From NCBI GenBank assembly GCA_023665085.1, contig JAMPEQ010000001.1, forward strand, positions 1-64,000: a stretch of DNA of 64,000 nt, given 5' to 3'. Position numbers and translations under genes: made by a program. The stretch comes from Bacteroides sp. (GTDB lineage Bacteria; Bacillota; Clostridia; Oscillospirales; Acutalibacteraceae). The notes under the pieces were generated by a model, which saw nothing but the letters and a program-made list of their open reading frames with translations, was not told the DNA's origin and did no database searches. The first letter of the stretch is position 1, and every line of letters starts with the position of its first letter. Shown here piece by piece: positions 25,761 to 35,681 of this stretch.

Positions 25761-28328
25761 TTATTTTTCACATTCCAAAGCGTATGTTCCGCTTTCAAGC
25801 TGATATTTCTTACCGTTTGGCATAATAAGCGTGCAGGAGGTATTAACAGGAACAACTACATTTATTTTGAATTTATCACTGCTGTTATCCCAGTTTACTG
25901 ATATTTTGCCGTAAATGGTATCAATATAACCTTCTGCATAATCGAGTAATTTACTTATAACAGGCTCAATTGTAAACTTTTTATATCCTGCCTCAACAGG
26001 CTCAATACCGAGTATTCGACGATAGAAAAAGCTGCCGACTGCACCATATGCGTAATGGTTAAAGGAAACCATATCTGTAATTGACTGCCTGCCCATTTTG
26101 CGAATATGTCCGTTTTCATCGAGTGCATCCCATCGTTCCCAGATTGTAGTTCCGCCTGCTTTGACAGTATAGAGCCAGCCCGGGCACTCCGTGTTAAGCA
26201 AAAGTTTATATGCATCATCAACATATCCGTTATCTGCAAGAACAAAAGCAGTATAAGGTGTTCCGGCAAACCCTGTCATAACACGATGATTGTTTTCACG
26301 AACAAGCTCGACTAATCTTTTAATAAGCAATTCCTTTTTATTTTCAGGAACTAAATCATAATAAAAAGCACAAATATAATTACTCTGAAAGTCACCTTTA
26401 AGTGTGCCATCCTCTTTTATACATAAATGTGCAAAGGCACTCTGAATTTTATTGTGTAAATCGGAATAATATTTTTCGTCAGTTATTTTGCCAAGTGCTT
26501 TTGCTGCTTTTTGCATAATACTTACACTATTTGCAAAATATGCAGTTGCAAGGTATTTACCCTTTCTTTTCCACTGACCTACACTTTCGTTTGCGGCGCA
26601 CCAATCACCATACTGAAAGGCATTGACATTCCACAAATATTTTGATTCGCCGAAACCGACTGCCGCAGCAGCACGCACCTCGGAATCGGTATATTTCTTC
26701 ATTGAATTATATTGATTTTCAAGAAAATTCTTATCTCCATAAGTTTTATATACAGCCCACGGAACCATTGTTGCAGCATCGCCCCATATTGCAATAGGCA
26801 CTTTGAGTGGTGTTGGCTGGTATACTTTAATTTCGGGAACTGTAACAGGAAGTGTGCCGTTACTGCGTTGATCAAGCTGCAAATCATATAGCCACTTTTT
26901 CATAAAGGCAGATATATTGCGGTTTTGGGCAGCTTCCTCGGCGAACACGGCAATGTCACCTGTCCATCCCATTCTTTCATCCCTTTGAGGACAGTCAGTA
27001 GGAATATCAATAAAATTCGATCTTTGTCCCCATTCAATATTTTGCTGTAATTTTGTAAGAAGTTTATCTGAGCAGGCAAAAGAGCCTGTTATTTTCGCAT
27101 CTGATGTGAGTACAACACTTTCTAAATCTATGATTTCAATCGGCTTATCTGATTTTATTTCAGCATATCTGAAACCCATAAAGGTAAATTCGGGCATAAA
27201 TTCCTGGACACCGTCAGTGCCGCAAATTAAAGTGAGTTCCTGCTTTGCCTTTCTTAGATTTTTAGTAAATAGTGTGCCGTTCTCGTTTATAATTTCGCTG
27301 TGTCTTATCTTGATTACTGTGCCCTTGTCGGCATTTACTGTAAGATGAAGAACACCTGCGTGATTCTGACCAAAGTCATATACTGTTAAATTATCAATTT
27401 TATTTTTACTTATGTATTTTAATCGGCAGTCCTCGGTTACATAAGCACCAAAATGCGAAACAAGCCTTTGATTAACATCATTAAGCCTTGTGCATTTTTC
27501 CCACTGCCATTTATCTCTTGCTGATTTTGTATTATCAATTATTTGTCCGTTATAAAAATCTGCATAGCAAAGCGGAGTATCAATCGTGCTTTGCCATTCT
27601 TCATTTGTTGAAATAATACTTTCCTTGCCGTTTTCATAAAACAAATGAAGTTCTGCAATAAGTCCTCGACTATTGCCGTAAACATTATTTTTGTTTCCGA
27701 TTGTTCCGAGATACCAGCCATTCGCAATATAGAATGACAAAACATTTTTGCCCGTATTTATCATATCGGTTACATCATAGGTCTGATACTGAAAATAAGT
27801 CTGATAATGTGTATATCCCGGTGCAAAAAATACATTACCTATTTTATTTTCATTTAATTCGCCTTTATAAATGCCCATAGCCGAAGCGTACAATACAGCA
27901 CGCTTCGGTTTCTCTCTTACTTCAAATACCTTTTCAAATAATTCAGGCGGCAGAGTGTTTTTTCTGTCATTTTTGCGGTTTGAGCCTATCCACTTGGCAG
28001 TCCATTGGTTGTCAAGCTTGCCTGAATAGAATTCACCTTGCATCTCTGCCTGCTCATTATTCGTATCAATAACGGTCAAATAAACAGAATACATTTTATT
28101 TGCATCTAATTTTTTACCGTCATACAAAATATATGTACTACAATCACTTATAATAGTACCACTGTCCCAGAAAAGAATATTATTTTCATCTGTAATCTGT
28201 ATGTGATAGCTTGACTGAAATGTATTATTTCTATCACTTTCAAGCTTCCAACTCAGAAAAGGGCTGGCGGAAGAAATACCAAAGGGGTTCTTTCTGCCAT
28301 CTATAAGTAATTCAGATATTTTTAACAT
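25761..28328 (-). CDS. Alpha-L-rhamnosidase, GH78
   Basis: An 855-residue GH78 enzyme that releases terminal alpha-L-rhamnose from plant glycosides or pectin side chains. Domain order: N-terminal fibronectin-like and beta-sandwich domains (AKWIGS, FYIANGWYLGTIG), then the (alpha/alpha)6 barrel with FIDIPTDCPQRDERMGWTGD carrying the acidic catalytic residues, the AGGTTIWERWDAL region with the general base and FNHYAYGAVGSFFYRRILGI, and a C-terminal beta domain. No signal peptide, unlike many secreted rhamnosidases. ATG at 28328 is preceded by GGCGGAAG. It supplies RhaA/B/D with substrate. Confidence 0.94.
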   Translation of the reverse strand: MLKISELLIDGRKNPFGISSASPFLSWKLESDRNNTFQSSYHIQITDENNILFWDSGTIISDCSTYILYDGKKLDANKMYSVYLTVIDTNNEQAEMQGEFYSGKLDNQWTAKWIGSNRKNDRKNTLPPELFEKVFEVREKPKRAVLYASAMGIYKGELNENKIGNVFFAPGYTHYQTYFQYQTYDVTDMINTGKNVLSFYIANGWYLGTIGNKNNVYGNSRGLIAELHLFYENGKESIISTNEEWQSTIDTPLCYADFYNGQIIDNTKSARDKWQWEKCTRLNDVNQRLVSHFGAYVTEDCRLKYISKNKIDNLTVYDFGQNHAGVLHLTVNADKGTVIKIRHSEIINENGTLFTKNLRKAKQELTLICGTDGVQEFMPEFTFMGFRYAEIKSDKPIEIIDLESVVLTSDAKITGSFACSDKLLTKLQQNIEWGQRSNFIDIPTDCPQRDERMGWTGDIAVFAEEAAQNRNISAFMKKWLYDLQLDQRSNGTLPVTVPEIKVYQPTPLKVPIAIWGDAATMVPWAVYKTYGDKNFLENQYNSMKKYTDSEVRAAAAVGFGESKYLWNVNAFQYGDWCAANESVGQWKRKGKYLATAYFANSVSIMQKAAKALGKITDEKYYSDLHNKIQSAFAHLCIKEDGTLKGDFQSNYICAFYYDLVPENKKELLIKRLVELVRENNHRVMTGFAGTPYTAFVLADNGYVDDAYKLLLNTECPGWLYTVKAGGTTIWERWDALDENGHIRKMGRQSITDMVSFNHYAYGAVGSFFYRRILGIEPVEAGYKKFTIEPVISKLLDYAEGYIDTIYGKISVNWDNSSDKFKINVVVPVNTSCTLIMPNGKKYQLESGTYALECEK

Positions 28329-28364
28329 ATTTCTTCCGCCTTTCAAAGCCTTAATAATATATAA

Positions 28365-30074
28365 TTATTTTTTTACCTTAGCTGCTTTTTTCTCAGCCTT
28401 AGCCTTTTGCTTATCTAAATATTTTTGATTTTCTGTATCAAAATCAAGACCTTTTTTCTTGCATTTTTCTTTCAAATCGTGAATTCTGTTTTCTTCGTGA
28501 ATTCGTTCAGCCTCTTCTTGCTCCATACGCTCAAGCTCTTCAGGCTCAATCCATTCTTCACCACGAGCAAGAACAGCAGCCTTTCTTCTTTCCTTAAGCT
28601 CAGAATTAATCTTAGGAAGATGCTTTTCAACATCCATAAACGGAAGAAGAACAAGATAAGCAACGGCAAGAATAATATCAAACAGATAGAATGCCATTGT
28701 CATAAACTTGATAACATCTGCATTAGGCGTTACACCAACTGCATCGACAAAGCCGAGTTTAAGGATAGATGATTCATAACCACCTGCAAACGGTGCATAG
28801 ATACCTGACTGAATTGCGGTAAGAATTGAAACGCCGAGAAGACCCTCAAGCCTGAAACCTGATTTATGCTCAACGCTGTCGAATGCATAACAAAGAAGTG
28901 TTGCAGTAATGTAAGCATTAGGCAGCATACCTGTCTGACGAAGGAAGCCTGCAACCAAAGCCATAGCAGTATTATCAGCAAATATCCAGCCAAGAATACT
29001 ACCGATGAGAACTAATGAAAAACCTGCAATAGTTGTGTTCTTAATTCCAAACTTTTTAGCAAGCGGGTAAATAGCGATTGCACCTAAACCAAGCGGAATA
29101 CCTGTTACTACCTGATAAATAGTGAACATTAATGGATTATTTTCACCGTCTAACAGGAATTTAATGTAAAAATACTGTACATTACCGCCCTTAAAGTTAT
29201 CAACAATACCGCCGATTGTCATAAGAATGAAGAAAATTACAAAATACTTGTTTGTAAGTAATGCTTTAATCTGATCAATAATAGGAATTTTATTTTCGTT
29301 TTCAAGACCAACCTGCTGTGCAACGTCCTCAATAACACGCTCTTTTGTATAGAAATATTCTAAAAGAAGAAGAGGTATTGCAATTATTGACAATATAATC
29401 AGCAAAGTTGCATAACCGTTAATATCGTGTTCAAGCCATAATGGAAGAACTACCATATTAACAAGCATACCAATAATCATACCGGAAATCAAGGTCCAGG
29501 ACATCTGACGAATAAATTTAAGCTGTGCCTTTTCGCCGGGACTTCTTGATGAAATAGAAACGATATTATCTCTGAACAGATAAAAATAACTTGAACCTAC
29601 CGTATGATAGGCAATAAGCAGTATAAAGAAATAATACCAATAGGACTCACCGAGTGTTGTGCCCGGGAACAGAAAAATAAGTCCGCCGACAGCAATAGAA
29701 ACAAAACCAAAAATCAAATGCCACGGACGCATTCTGCCCTGCTTAGACTTCGTGTGCTGCATAAGCCAGCCTGTGAAAAGGCCCATAACTACTGCAAGTA
29801 ATTTAGCAACAGTCATTATAACCTCATACTTACCGCCCATTTGTTTAATCATTTCAACATTGTCAACACCATACATTGCACCTGCCTGCTGGGTGAAAAA
29901 CTTTTCAACCAAAGCGGCAATGGTATTTACAACGAAAATCAATCCGAGCGGACCAACTAAGTGACCGAGGATTTTTTCTTTTTTCGACACAGTCAGTGTC
30001 TTTACCTTTGAATCCATAAACGGCTTATCAAAAAGTCCGCCGCTAAGGAGTTCAATGCCTTTTCCTTTTGCCAT
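28365..30074 (-). CDS. GPH-family sugar:cation symporter
   Basis: A 569-residue membrane transporter of the glycoside-pentoside-hexuronide family (MFS fold) with about twelve helices. The long hydrophilic C-terminal tail of about 80 residues is a charged coiled coil (ERMEQEEAERIHEENR, KAKAEKKAAKVKK). It is the only carbohydrate importer in the locus, so it probably takes up the intact glycoside or oligosaccharide. The ATG at 30074 has GAGGT 6 bases upstream and overlaps the GH43 stop region. Confidence 0.88.
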   Translation of the reverse strand: MAKGKGIELLSGGLFDKPFMDSKVKTLTVSKKEKILGHLVGPLGLIFVVNTIAALVEKFFTQQAGAMYGVDNVEMIKQMGGKYEVIMTVAKLLAVVMGLFTGWLMQHTKSKQGRMRPWHLIFGFVSIAVGGLIFLFPGTTLGESYWYYFFILLIAYHTVGSSYFYLFRDNIVSISSRSPGEKAQLKFIRQMSWTLISGMIIGMLVNMVVLPLWLEHDINGYATLLIILSIIAIPLLLLEYFYTKERVIEDVAQQVGLENENKIPIIDQIKALLTNKYFVIFFILMTIGGIVDNFKGGNVQYFYIKFLLDGENNPLMFTIYQVVTGIPLGLGAIAIYPLAKKFGIKNTTIAGFSLVLIGSILGWIFADNTAMALVAGFLRQTGMLPNAYITATLLCYAFDSVEHKSGFRLEGLLGVSILTAIQSGIYAPFAGGYESSILKLGFVDAVGVTPNADVIKFMTMAFYLFDIILAVAYLVLLPFMDVEKHLPKINSELKERRKAAVLARGEEWIEPEELERMEQEEAERIHEENRIHDLKEKCKKKGLDFDTENQKYLDKQKAKAEKKAAKVKK

Positions 30075-30076
30075 AA

Positions 30077-31474
30077 TCATACCTCTTTCATTATTTTAAA
30101 ATCCAGCATATCAATACTGTAATTTCCGTTATATGTGAAAAACAATGCCTTTTTACCTTTTAAAACTCGGCACTTTGTGCTGATTGTTTTCCACTCATTT
30201 GACGGAGAAAGTTTTATTTCCCCTAAAGTTTCACTGTCCTCACAGGCAGAAACAACTATCTTTCCGTTTCCTTTACCTCTGACTGTAGCTGAAATATTGT
30301 ATATCCTGTCATCGAAATCAAAATACTTAAATCCTGCTGTAAATCCATTTTTGATATTAGCTATATAGCAGTCTGTATTTTCATCGCCGTCATTGCCATC
30401 CTGTGTAATATACGGTGAGCCGATTTGGAATTTATTAAAATACCTTTTGCCCATAAGGTTGCAGGCGATATATGCAGGATATGTACCGTCAGCCTTCAGC
30501 GGTTTTCCATTCAAACCACAGCTCGTTGCTTCAACCTGCTTAATAGTTCCGTCTGCTTTGATTTCAATTTTCTCTGCAATACCCTGTCTTGAAAAGGATG
30601 TGCCGTTTGTCATTCTGTGGTCAAAAATGTACCAATCACCGTTTAATTTAACCATTCCGCCGTGATTATTTCCTCTTGGATATGCAGGATTGAGCAATGT
30701 GTGACCATTTATACCAAAATCAGATGTTGAATGAACAGAACCTCTGTGAACAAAATCTCTGTCAGGAAATTTGCTTGTAGCATAATGCAAACCCGTAGCA
30801 TTACGAACAGGATATACAATGTAATACAAATCACCGATTTTTCTTGCTGACGGACCTTCAAAATATGCATCTGTATGCCATCCTTTTGTGCCGGGGAGAA
30901 TAACCTTAGGCGGAGTTTTGATAGTTTTCATATCAGGTTCAAGTTCAGTTACCGTACAGCCTGCCATATTTCTTTTGATTTTAGTTGTTGTGCCTCTTTT
31001 ACTTGAGCCTGAATAGAGCCAAATTCTACCGTCATCATCAATTAACACAGAGGGGTCGAACATAAAATATTCAGTTTCATCGTCACCGAGAATCTTGCCG
31101 TTTTTATAACTTACCTCGGCATAAAACTCATATTTACCTGCAGGACTGTCACAAACTGCAACATCTATTACAGAGGTATCATCCTTTGAATAAAACAAGT
31201 AATACCTTCCGTCAGGACCCTGCACAACATCAGGTGCATAAAGATTGCCTTTGCGTTTATCCTGCGTCTTTTTGTAAATAACGCCCTCATATTCCCAATC
31301 GGACAAATCATCAAGCGGCGCAGACCACGTTACATAGTCATTCTCACAGTACCATTTACCACCGAATTTATCGTGACTGCCGTAAATATAAAGACGATTA
31401 TCAAAAACTCTTGGCTCGCCGTCAGGGATATACTCATAATGCGGAAGATATGGATTAAAAATTTGTTTTTTCAT
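30077..31474 (-). CDS. Glycoside hydrolase family 43 with C-terminal CBM6-like domain
   Basis: A 465-residue cytoplasmic GH43 protein. Propeller motifs: FNPYLPHYEYIPDGEPRVF, YIYGSHDKF, YAPDVVQGPDGRYYLFYS, MFDPSVLIDDDGRIWLY and the acid-bearing YFEGPSARKIGDLYYI. After about residue 340 a beta-sandwich resembling CBM6 follows. GH43 enzymes of this type are alpha-L-arabinofuranosidases or beta-xylosidases. Start at 31474 chosen from AAGGAGG with an 8-base spacing. Overlaps the stop of its upstream neighbour, so translationally coupled. Confidence 0.88.
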   Translation of the reverse strand: MKKQIFNPYLPHYEYIPDGEPRVFDNRLYIYGSHDKFGGKWYCENDYVTWSAPLDDLSDWEYEGVIYKKTQDKRKGNLYAPDVVQGPDGRYYLFYSKDDTSVIDVAVCDSPAGKYEFYAEVSYKNGKILGDDETEYFMFDPSVLIDDDGRIWLYSGSSKRGTTTKIKRNMAGCTVTELEPDMKTIKTPPKVILPGTKGWHTDAYFEGPSARKIGDLYYIVYPVRNATGLHYATSKFPDRDFVHRGSVHSTSDFGINGHTLLNPAYPRGNNHGGMVKLNGDWYIFDHRMTNGTSFSRQGIAEKIEIKADGTIKQVEATSCGLNGKPLKADGTYPAYIACNLMGKRYFNKFQIGSPYITQDGNDGDENTDCYIANIKNGFTAGFKYFDFDDRIYNISATVRGKGNGKIVVSACEDSETLGEIKLSPSNEWKTISTKCRVLKGKKALFFTYNGNYSIDMLDFKIMKEV

Positions 31475-31479
31475 TATCA

Positions 31480-33213
31480 TCACCTCCTTCTAAACAAAAC
31501 GCCTGTTATTAACTGAAACATTCCTTTAAAGAATTTGTTTTCATTAACGATTGTCAAAATTCCGTCACCTGCTTTACCGTCAAGAATTCCGCCTGCCTGT
31601 TTACTGCACTGATTTACAGTAAATTGCAGCATTCCTGAATAGTATGGTGCACATATCTTCTTCAGGAATTTAAGCATCTTCCTTCCGCCGACTGTAAATT
31701 TCATTTCCTCAAAAACGGAATCACGGGTAAACTCTGTTACATCTGATTTATTTTCTGCCACACAAAGAATTGCCATATAAGGCTTTGACGGTAAATCAAC
31801 AGTAACATTTTTTTCGTAAAGGTCAGGCAGTTCATCAACTGACATATTCCAAGTGTCAATAATTTTTATCTTATACTTTGCACTGCCAAGCAGAGTAAAT
31901 GAATAATTGCACGGCTGATAATTACCCAAATATATGAGCTGTGTATTTGTGCCTGCAATTCCTCTTGCAGTGTTACTTGTACCCGATTCGCTCGTGATTT
32001 TTATATCAGGACATTCAAGCATAATTTGACGAAGAAATTTAATTCTCTGCTGACTTTCACCGACAAGAGTACCACCACGACTCCACCAAATTTTTTCATC
32101 CGGTGTCAGATAAGATTCACCGTGACTGAGGTAACCGCCTCTTGCGGTCGCTTCCCAAAAACGCCTTACCATTTCCTGAGCAGTTATACCGCCCCACCAA
32201 GAATTGAGGTTGCCCTCATACACACATTCATCAATAATTACAGGCTTGCCGTATTTTTCACGCCAAGTATCCGTATATTCAGCAGTCAGATAAAGCTCTG
32301 TACGCTGAATTGAACAATGCGTTATATACTTATTTTTATGGTCAAACATTTTATTGAGCTGGTGAATACTGATAAGATGATTAAAACTGTCAAACTCACT
32401 AAGCATTTCAGCTAATTTAGTCCACGCTGAATTCTTCTTTTTATAGCCTGTTCTAATCAGGTCATATTCATTAGCAAGACTCCACCATACATTATGAAAG
32501 GCGGACAAACGAGCAGTGATATATCTTATATATCGTAAATCCTGCTCAGGTGTCATAAAATTAAACTGCCATTCGTCATTTTCATACGGATGAAAGAGGA
32601 TAACATCTGCTTCAACACCGATTTTTTCAAGTTGGATAATACAGTTATCAAGATGCTTAAAAAATGAAACATTCGGTTTATCGTAATCAAATCCCGATTT
32701 CGGGTTACCATCAAACGGATAGATATAAGGCTGTGAATGATTGTATTCATACCACTTAGGGAACACACACATTCTCACCTTGTTAAAGCAACCGTCTGAA
32801 AGCGTTTTAATGGTTTGAATCTGCATATCAGGTGATTGATGAATCCACGCATAACAGGTTGTACCTGTCGGAAAATATGGTGTGCCGTCCTTATAAGAAA
32901 ACCAATACTTATCACAAACCTTCACCCTGCCGTGATTATTTTCATCATTTTCAATACAGATAAATTCACCTGTTTTATTATTAAGTTCATTATATTGACA
33001 GATTGTTTGATAAGAGTATTCGCCTAACTGTTCGGGCATAAAGCGAAAAGCAAAAGTATTTTCACCGTCATAAAAGCCATAAACTGTTTTAATGCTGCCA
33101 TCGGGACATTTGACCTGAACAGTCAGTTCTACATCAAACGGATTACCCGCAAACTCTGCCTGAAATGATTGTTCAAAACAATCGTATTTTTTTATATTCA
33201 ATAGGTCAGCCAT
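31480..33213 (-). CDS. DUF5060-DUF4038 glycoside hydrolase (apiosidase-like)
   Basis: A 577-residue protein with an N-terminal beta-sandwich DUF5060 (residues 1-90, EVELTVQ-like and YQTICQYNELNNKTGEF), a TIM-barrel DUF4038 (CDKYWFSYKDGTPYFPTGTT, RMCVFPKW, WWSLANEYDL with a likely acid/base Glu, KPVIIDECVYEG with a likely nucleophile Glu) and a DUF5605-type C-terminal sandwich. DUF4038 proteins include GH140 apiosidases; whether this one cleaves apiose is an inference. The last 80 residues (from about 500) form an extra Lys- and Phe-rich tail not recognised. ATG at 33213 has GAGGG upstream. Confidence 0.75.
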   Translation of the reverse strand: MADLLNIKKYDCFEQSFQAEFAGNPFDVELTVQVKCPDGSIKTVYGFYDGENTFAFRFMPEQLGEYSYQTICQYNELNNKTGEFICIENDENNHGRVKVCDKYWFSYKDGTPYFPTGTTCYAWIHQSPDMQIQTIKTLSDGCFNKVRMCVFPKWYEYNHSQPYIYPFDGNPKSGFDYDKPNVSFFKHLDNCIIQLEKIGVEADVILFHPYENDEWQFNFMTPEQDLRYIRYITARLSAFHNVWWSLANEYDLIRTGYKKKNSAWTKLAEMLSEFDSFNHLISIHQLNKMFDHKNKYITHCSIQRTELYLTAEYTDTWREKYGKPVIIDECVYEGNLNSWWGGITAQEMVRRFWEATARGGYLSHGESYLTPDEKIWWSRGGTLVGESQQRIKFLRQIMLECPDIKITSESGTSNTARGIAGTNTQLIYLGNYQPCNYSFTLLGSAKYKIKIIDTWNMSVDELPDLYEKNVTVDLPSKPYMAILCVAENKSDVTEFTRDSVFEEMKFTVGGRKMLKFLKKICAPYYSGMLQFTVNQCSKQAGGILDGKAGDGILTIVNENKFFKGMFQLITGVLFRRR

Positions 33214-33215
33214 TT

Positions 33216-35681
33216 TCAAAAACCCTCTGTTGTAGCACTGCTGAAAATCATATTCAAAATGCGTTTCACGCTTGCATTAAGAGCACTTTCAGGCAGTTTT
33301 CCGTTTTCATAATCTTTTTTTATGGCTTTCATTACCCATTTATTACCGGGCATTATCATATCATTGCCAACCATAATTGCTTTGGAATGCGAGCATTGAT
33401 CTGTCGAGTTCCAGTCACTCATTACAACACCGTCAAAGCCCCATTCTTTTCTTAAAACTTCAGTGCATAAATCATAGCTGTTCGGAGTGTAAACATCATT
33501 AACCTTGTTATATGATGTCATAATGGTCCACGGCTTTGCCTCCTTAACGGCAATCTCAAAGCCCCTGAGATAAATTTCACGCAAGGCTCTTTGTGAAACA
33601 TTTTCAGAAACACCTGTACGGTTATCCTCTTGATTGTTGCAGCAAAAATGCTTAATTGTAACGCCGACACCACCACAGTTTTGAACGCCCTTTGTAATGG
33701 CAGCAGCCATTTTTCCTGAAATGAGCGGATCCTCTGAATAGTATTCAAAATTCCTTCCGCACAAAGGATTTCTGTGTATATTAAGACCGGGAGCCAACCA
33801 GACGGAAACACCTATTTCCAGCATTTCTTTACCGACAGCACTGCCTATTTCCTCTAAAAGCTCTGTATCCCAAGTCTGCGCCTGCAAAGTGGCGTTTGGC
33901 CAAGCAGTCATAAACTGATAAACAGGTCTGCCTTTGCCCGGCTTTGCTTTTACAAGTGGTTCAAACTTTTTAAGCCAGCCCCATTTCCAATCCTCAGGCA
34001 AGCCGTCAGGATAACGGGGTGTGCCGTCCTTCATTACTACCACGGACTGATTAACATTCAGTCCCGCAGGACCATCGGCAAGAATGATGTTTGGAATACC
34101 TTTTTTCAATAAAGTGGTGTTTGTTCGTCCTGCTGCACCCATAACATTATTGAAACACTTGATTTTGTAACCGCCGCCTACAACGAGTTTGATTTTCTCA
34201 TCAACTGTAAGGCGATTTAAAATTGAATTGATTTTTGCATCATTTTTCCTTATATTTAATAATTCATCTGAACTGTTAAATGTGATCTCATCTGTATCAA
34301 CCTCAAATCTCGGTAACTCCTTTGAAAATCTTGCTGATTTCAAATCACTCTTAATATCAGTGAAGCCCAAATCCTTTTTTAATACAGGATTTACGGTTTC
34401 AATAGTCTTTGAATTATTGACAACTATTACTGCGCAAGGAATTACATCAATTACATTCTTTCCGATATAAATTCCATAGCGGCCTTCATCAAATATAAAC
34501 TGATTAGTTTGCTCATCATAACAGCCCAAATCACGCAAATTAAATTTAAGACATAATTCTTCCGTTTCATTCGGTGCAAGCAATTTTGTTTTGCCAAATG
34601 AACAAAGGCTTAGCTTTTCCGTATCGTGAATATTCTGTGGTTTAGACACATACACCTGAACAATTTCTTTTGCTGAATATTTTTCACCTATGTTTTTAAC
34701 CTTACATTTTAATGTCACATCGGTATTATCAATACTCATATCAGAAAATGCATAGTCAAATTCTGTGTAGGATAAACCATAGCCAAAAGGAAAGCGTGGT
34801 TTTATATCAAAAGTGCTGAAATAACGATAACCAACATAAATTCCTTCAAAATAATTCTCATAATCGGTATTACCGTTGATATGACTAAAGGTATCAGAAG
34901 ATGGGTAATCCTTATATTCTTTTGCCCAAGTATCTGTCAGTTTTCCGCAAGGAGCAGATTTTCCGCTTATAATATCGGCAAATGCATTACCGCCTTCCAT
35001 ACCACCCTGTGCATAAAAAAGCACAGCATCAATTCTTATTTCATCTAATATTGAAAGGTCAATAATACTGCCACAGTTAATTACCAGAATGAGCTTTTCA
35101 TAATGCTTTGAAAGCATTGTCAGGCTCTCGGTTTCTATATCCGAAAGCAGATAATCTCCTTTTTCAAATCTGCGGTCGCCGCCTTCGCCTGCCTGCCTTG
35201 CCAGAACATAAATTGCAGTATCCGTTTCGCTTGAAAGCTCATCTTCAAGAATAGGTGTTACGGACGGATAAGGCATAGGAGATTCGTGAATGGTATCAAA
35301 CATTTTCATTGTTTGAATCGGTGAAAATCCTTTGATTTTTTCCTCAACAGTATTTCGCCATTCATCAACATCCTTTTTATATTTGTTCTCAAATCTGTCC
35401 ATCCAGAGTGTTGTGCAAAGCTTAAAGCCTGCGTTTTTCAAGCCTTCCTCAATGGTAACACTATGTCTTTCGTGAACATCTCCGCTTCCTGAACCGCCTT
35501 TAACAGTCATCCTGCTGCCTGCACCATAAAGAGCAATGCTTTTATTTTGCAGCGGAAGAACATCATCGTTTTTTAAGAGTACCATTCCTTCTGCGCCTAC
35601 TCTGCGTGCAAGCTGTTTATGATTCAATTCTCTTTGTGTTTCCTCTTTAGTTGAAACACCGTATACTCTGAATTTTTCCAT
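33216..35681 (-). CDS. Glycoside hydrolase family 3, inverted domain order
   Basis: An 821-residue cytoplasmic GH3 beta-glycosidase. The (alpha/beta)6 and fibronectin-III domains come first (AEGMVLLKNDDVLPL, PFGYGLSYTEFDY) and the TIM barrel last (WLAPGLNIHRNPLCGRNFEYYSEDP, TIKHFCCNNQE, nucleophile Asp in GVVMSDWNST). This order is a known variant of GH3. The ATG shares a base with the GH2 stop. Probable beta-glucosidase or beta-xylosidase acting on imported glycosides. Confidence 0.92.
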   Translation of the reverse strand: MEKFRVYGVSTKEETQRELNHKQLARRVGAEGMVLLKNDDVLPLQNKSIALYGAGSRMTVKGGSGSGDVHERHSVTIEEGLKNAGFKLCTTLWMDRFENKYKKDVDEWRNTVEEKIKGFSPIQTMKMFDTIHESPMPYPSVTPILEDELSSETDTAIYVLARQAGEGGDRRFEKGDYLLSDIETESLTMLSKHYEKLILVINCGSIIDLSILDEIRIDAVLFYAQGGMEGGNAFADIISGKSAPCGKLTDTWAKEYKDYPSSDTFSHINGNTDYENYFEGIYVGYRYFSTFDIKPRFPFGYGLSYTEFDYAFSDMSIDNTDVTLKCKVKNIGEKYSAKEIVQVYVSKPQNIHDTEKLSLCSFGKTKLLAPNETEELCLKFNLRDLGCYDEQTNQFIFDEGRYGIYIGKNVIDVIPCAVIVVNNSKTIETVNPVLKKDLGFTDIKSDLKSARFSKELPRFEVDTDEITFNSSDELLNIRKNDAKINSILNRLTVDEKIKLVVGGGYKIKCFNNVMGAAGRTNTTLLKKGIPNIILADGPAGLNVNQSVVVMKDGTPRYPDGLPEDWKWGWLKKFEPLVKAKPGKGRPVYQFMTAWPNATLQAQTWDTELLEEIGSAVGKEMLEIGVSVWLAPGLNIHRNPLCGRNFEYYSEDPLISGKMAAAITKGVQNCGGVGVTIKHFCCNNQEDNRTGVSENVSQRALREIYLRGFEIAVKEAKPWTIMTSYNKVNDVYTPNSYDLCTEVLRKEWGFDGVVMSDWNSTDQCSHSKAIMVGNDMIMPGNKWVMKAIKKDYENGKLPESALNASVKRILNMIFSSATTEGF

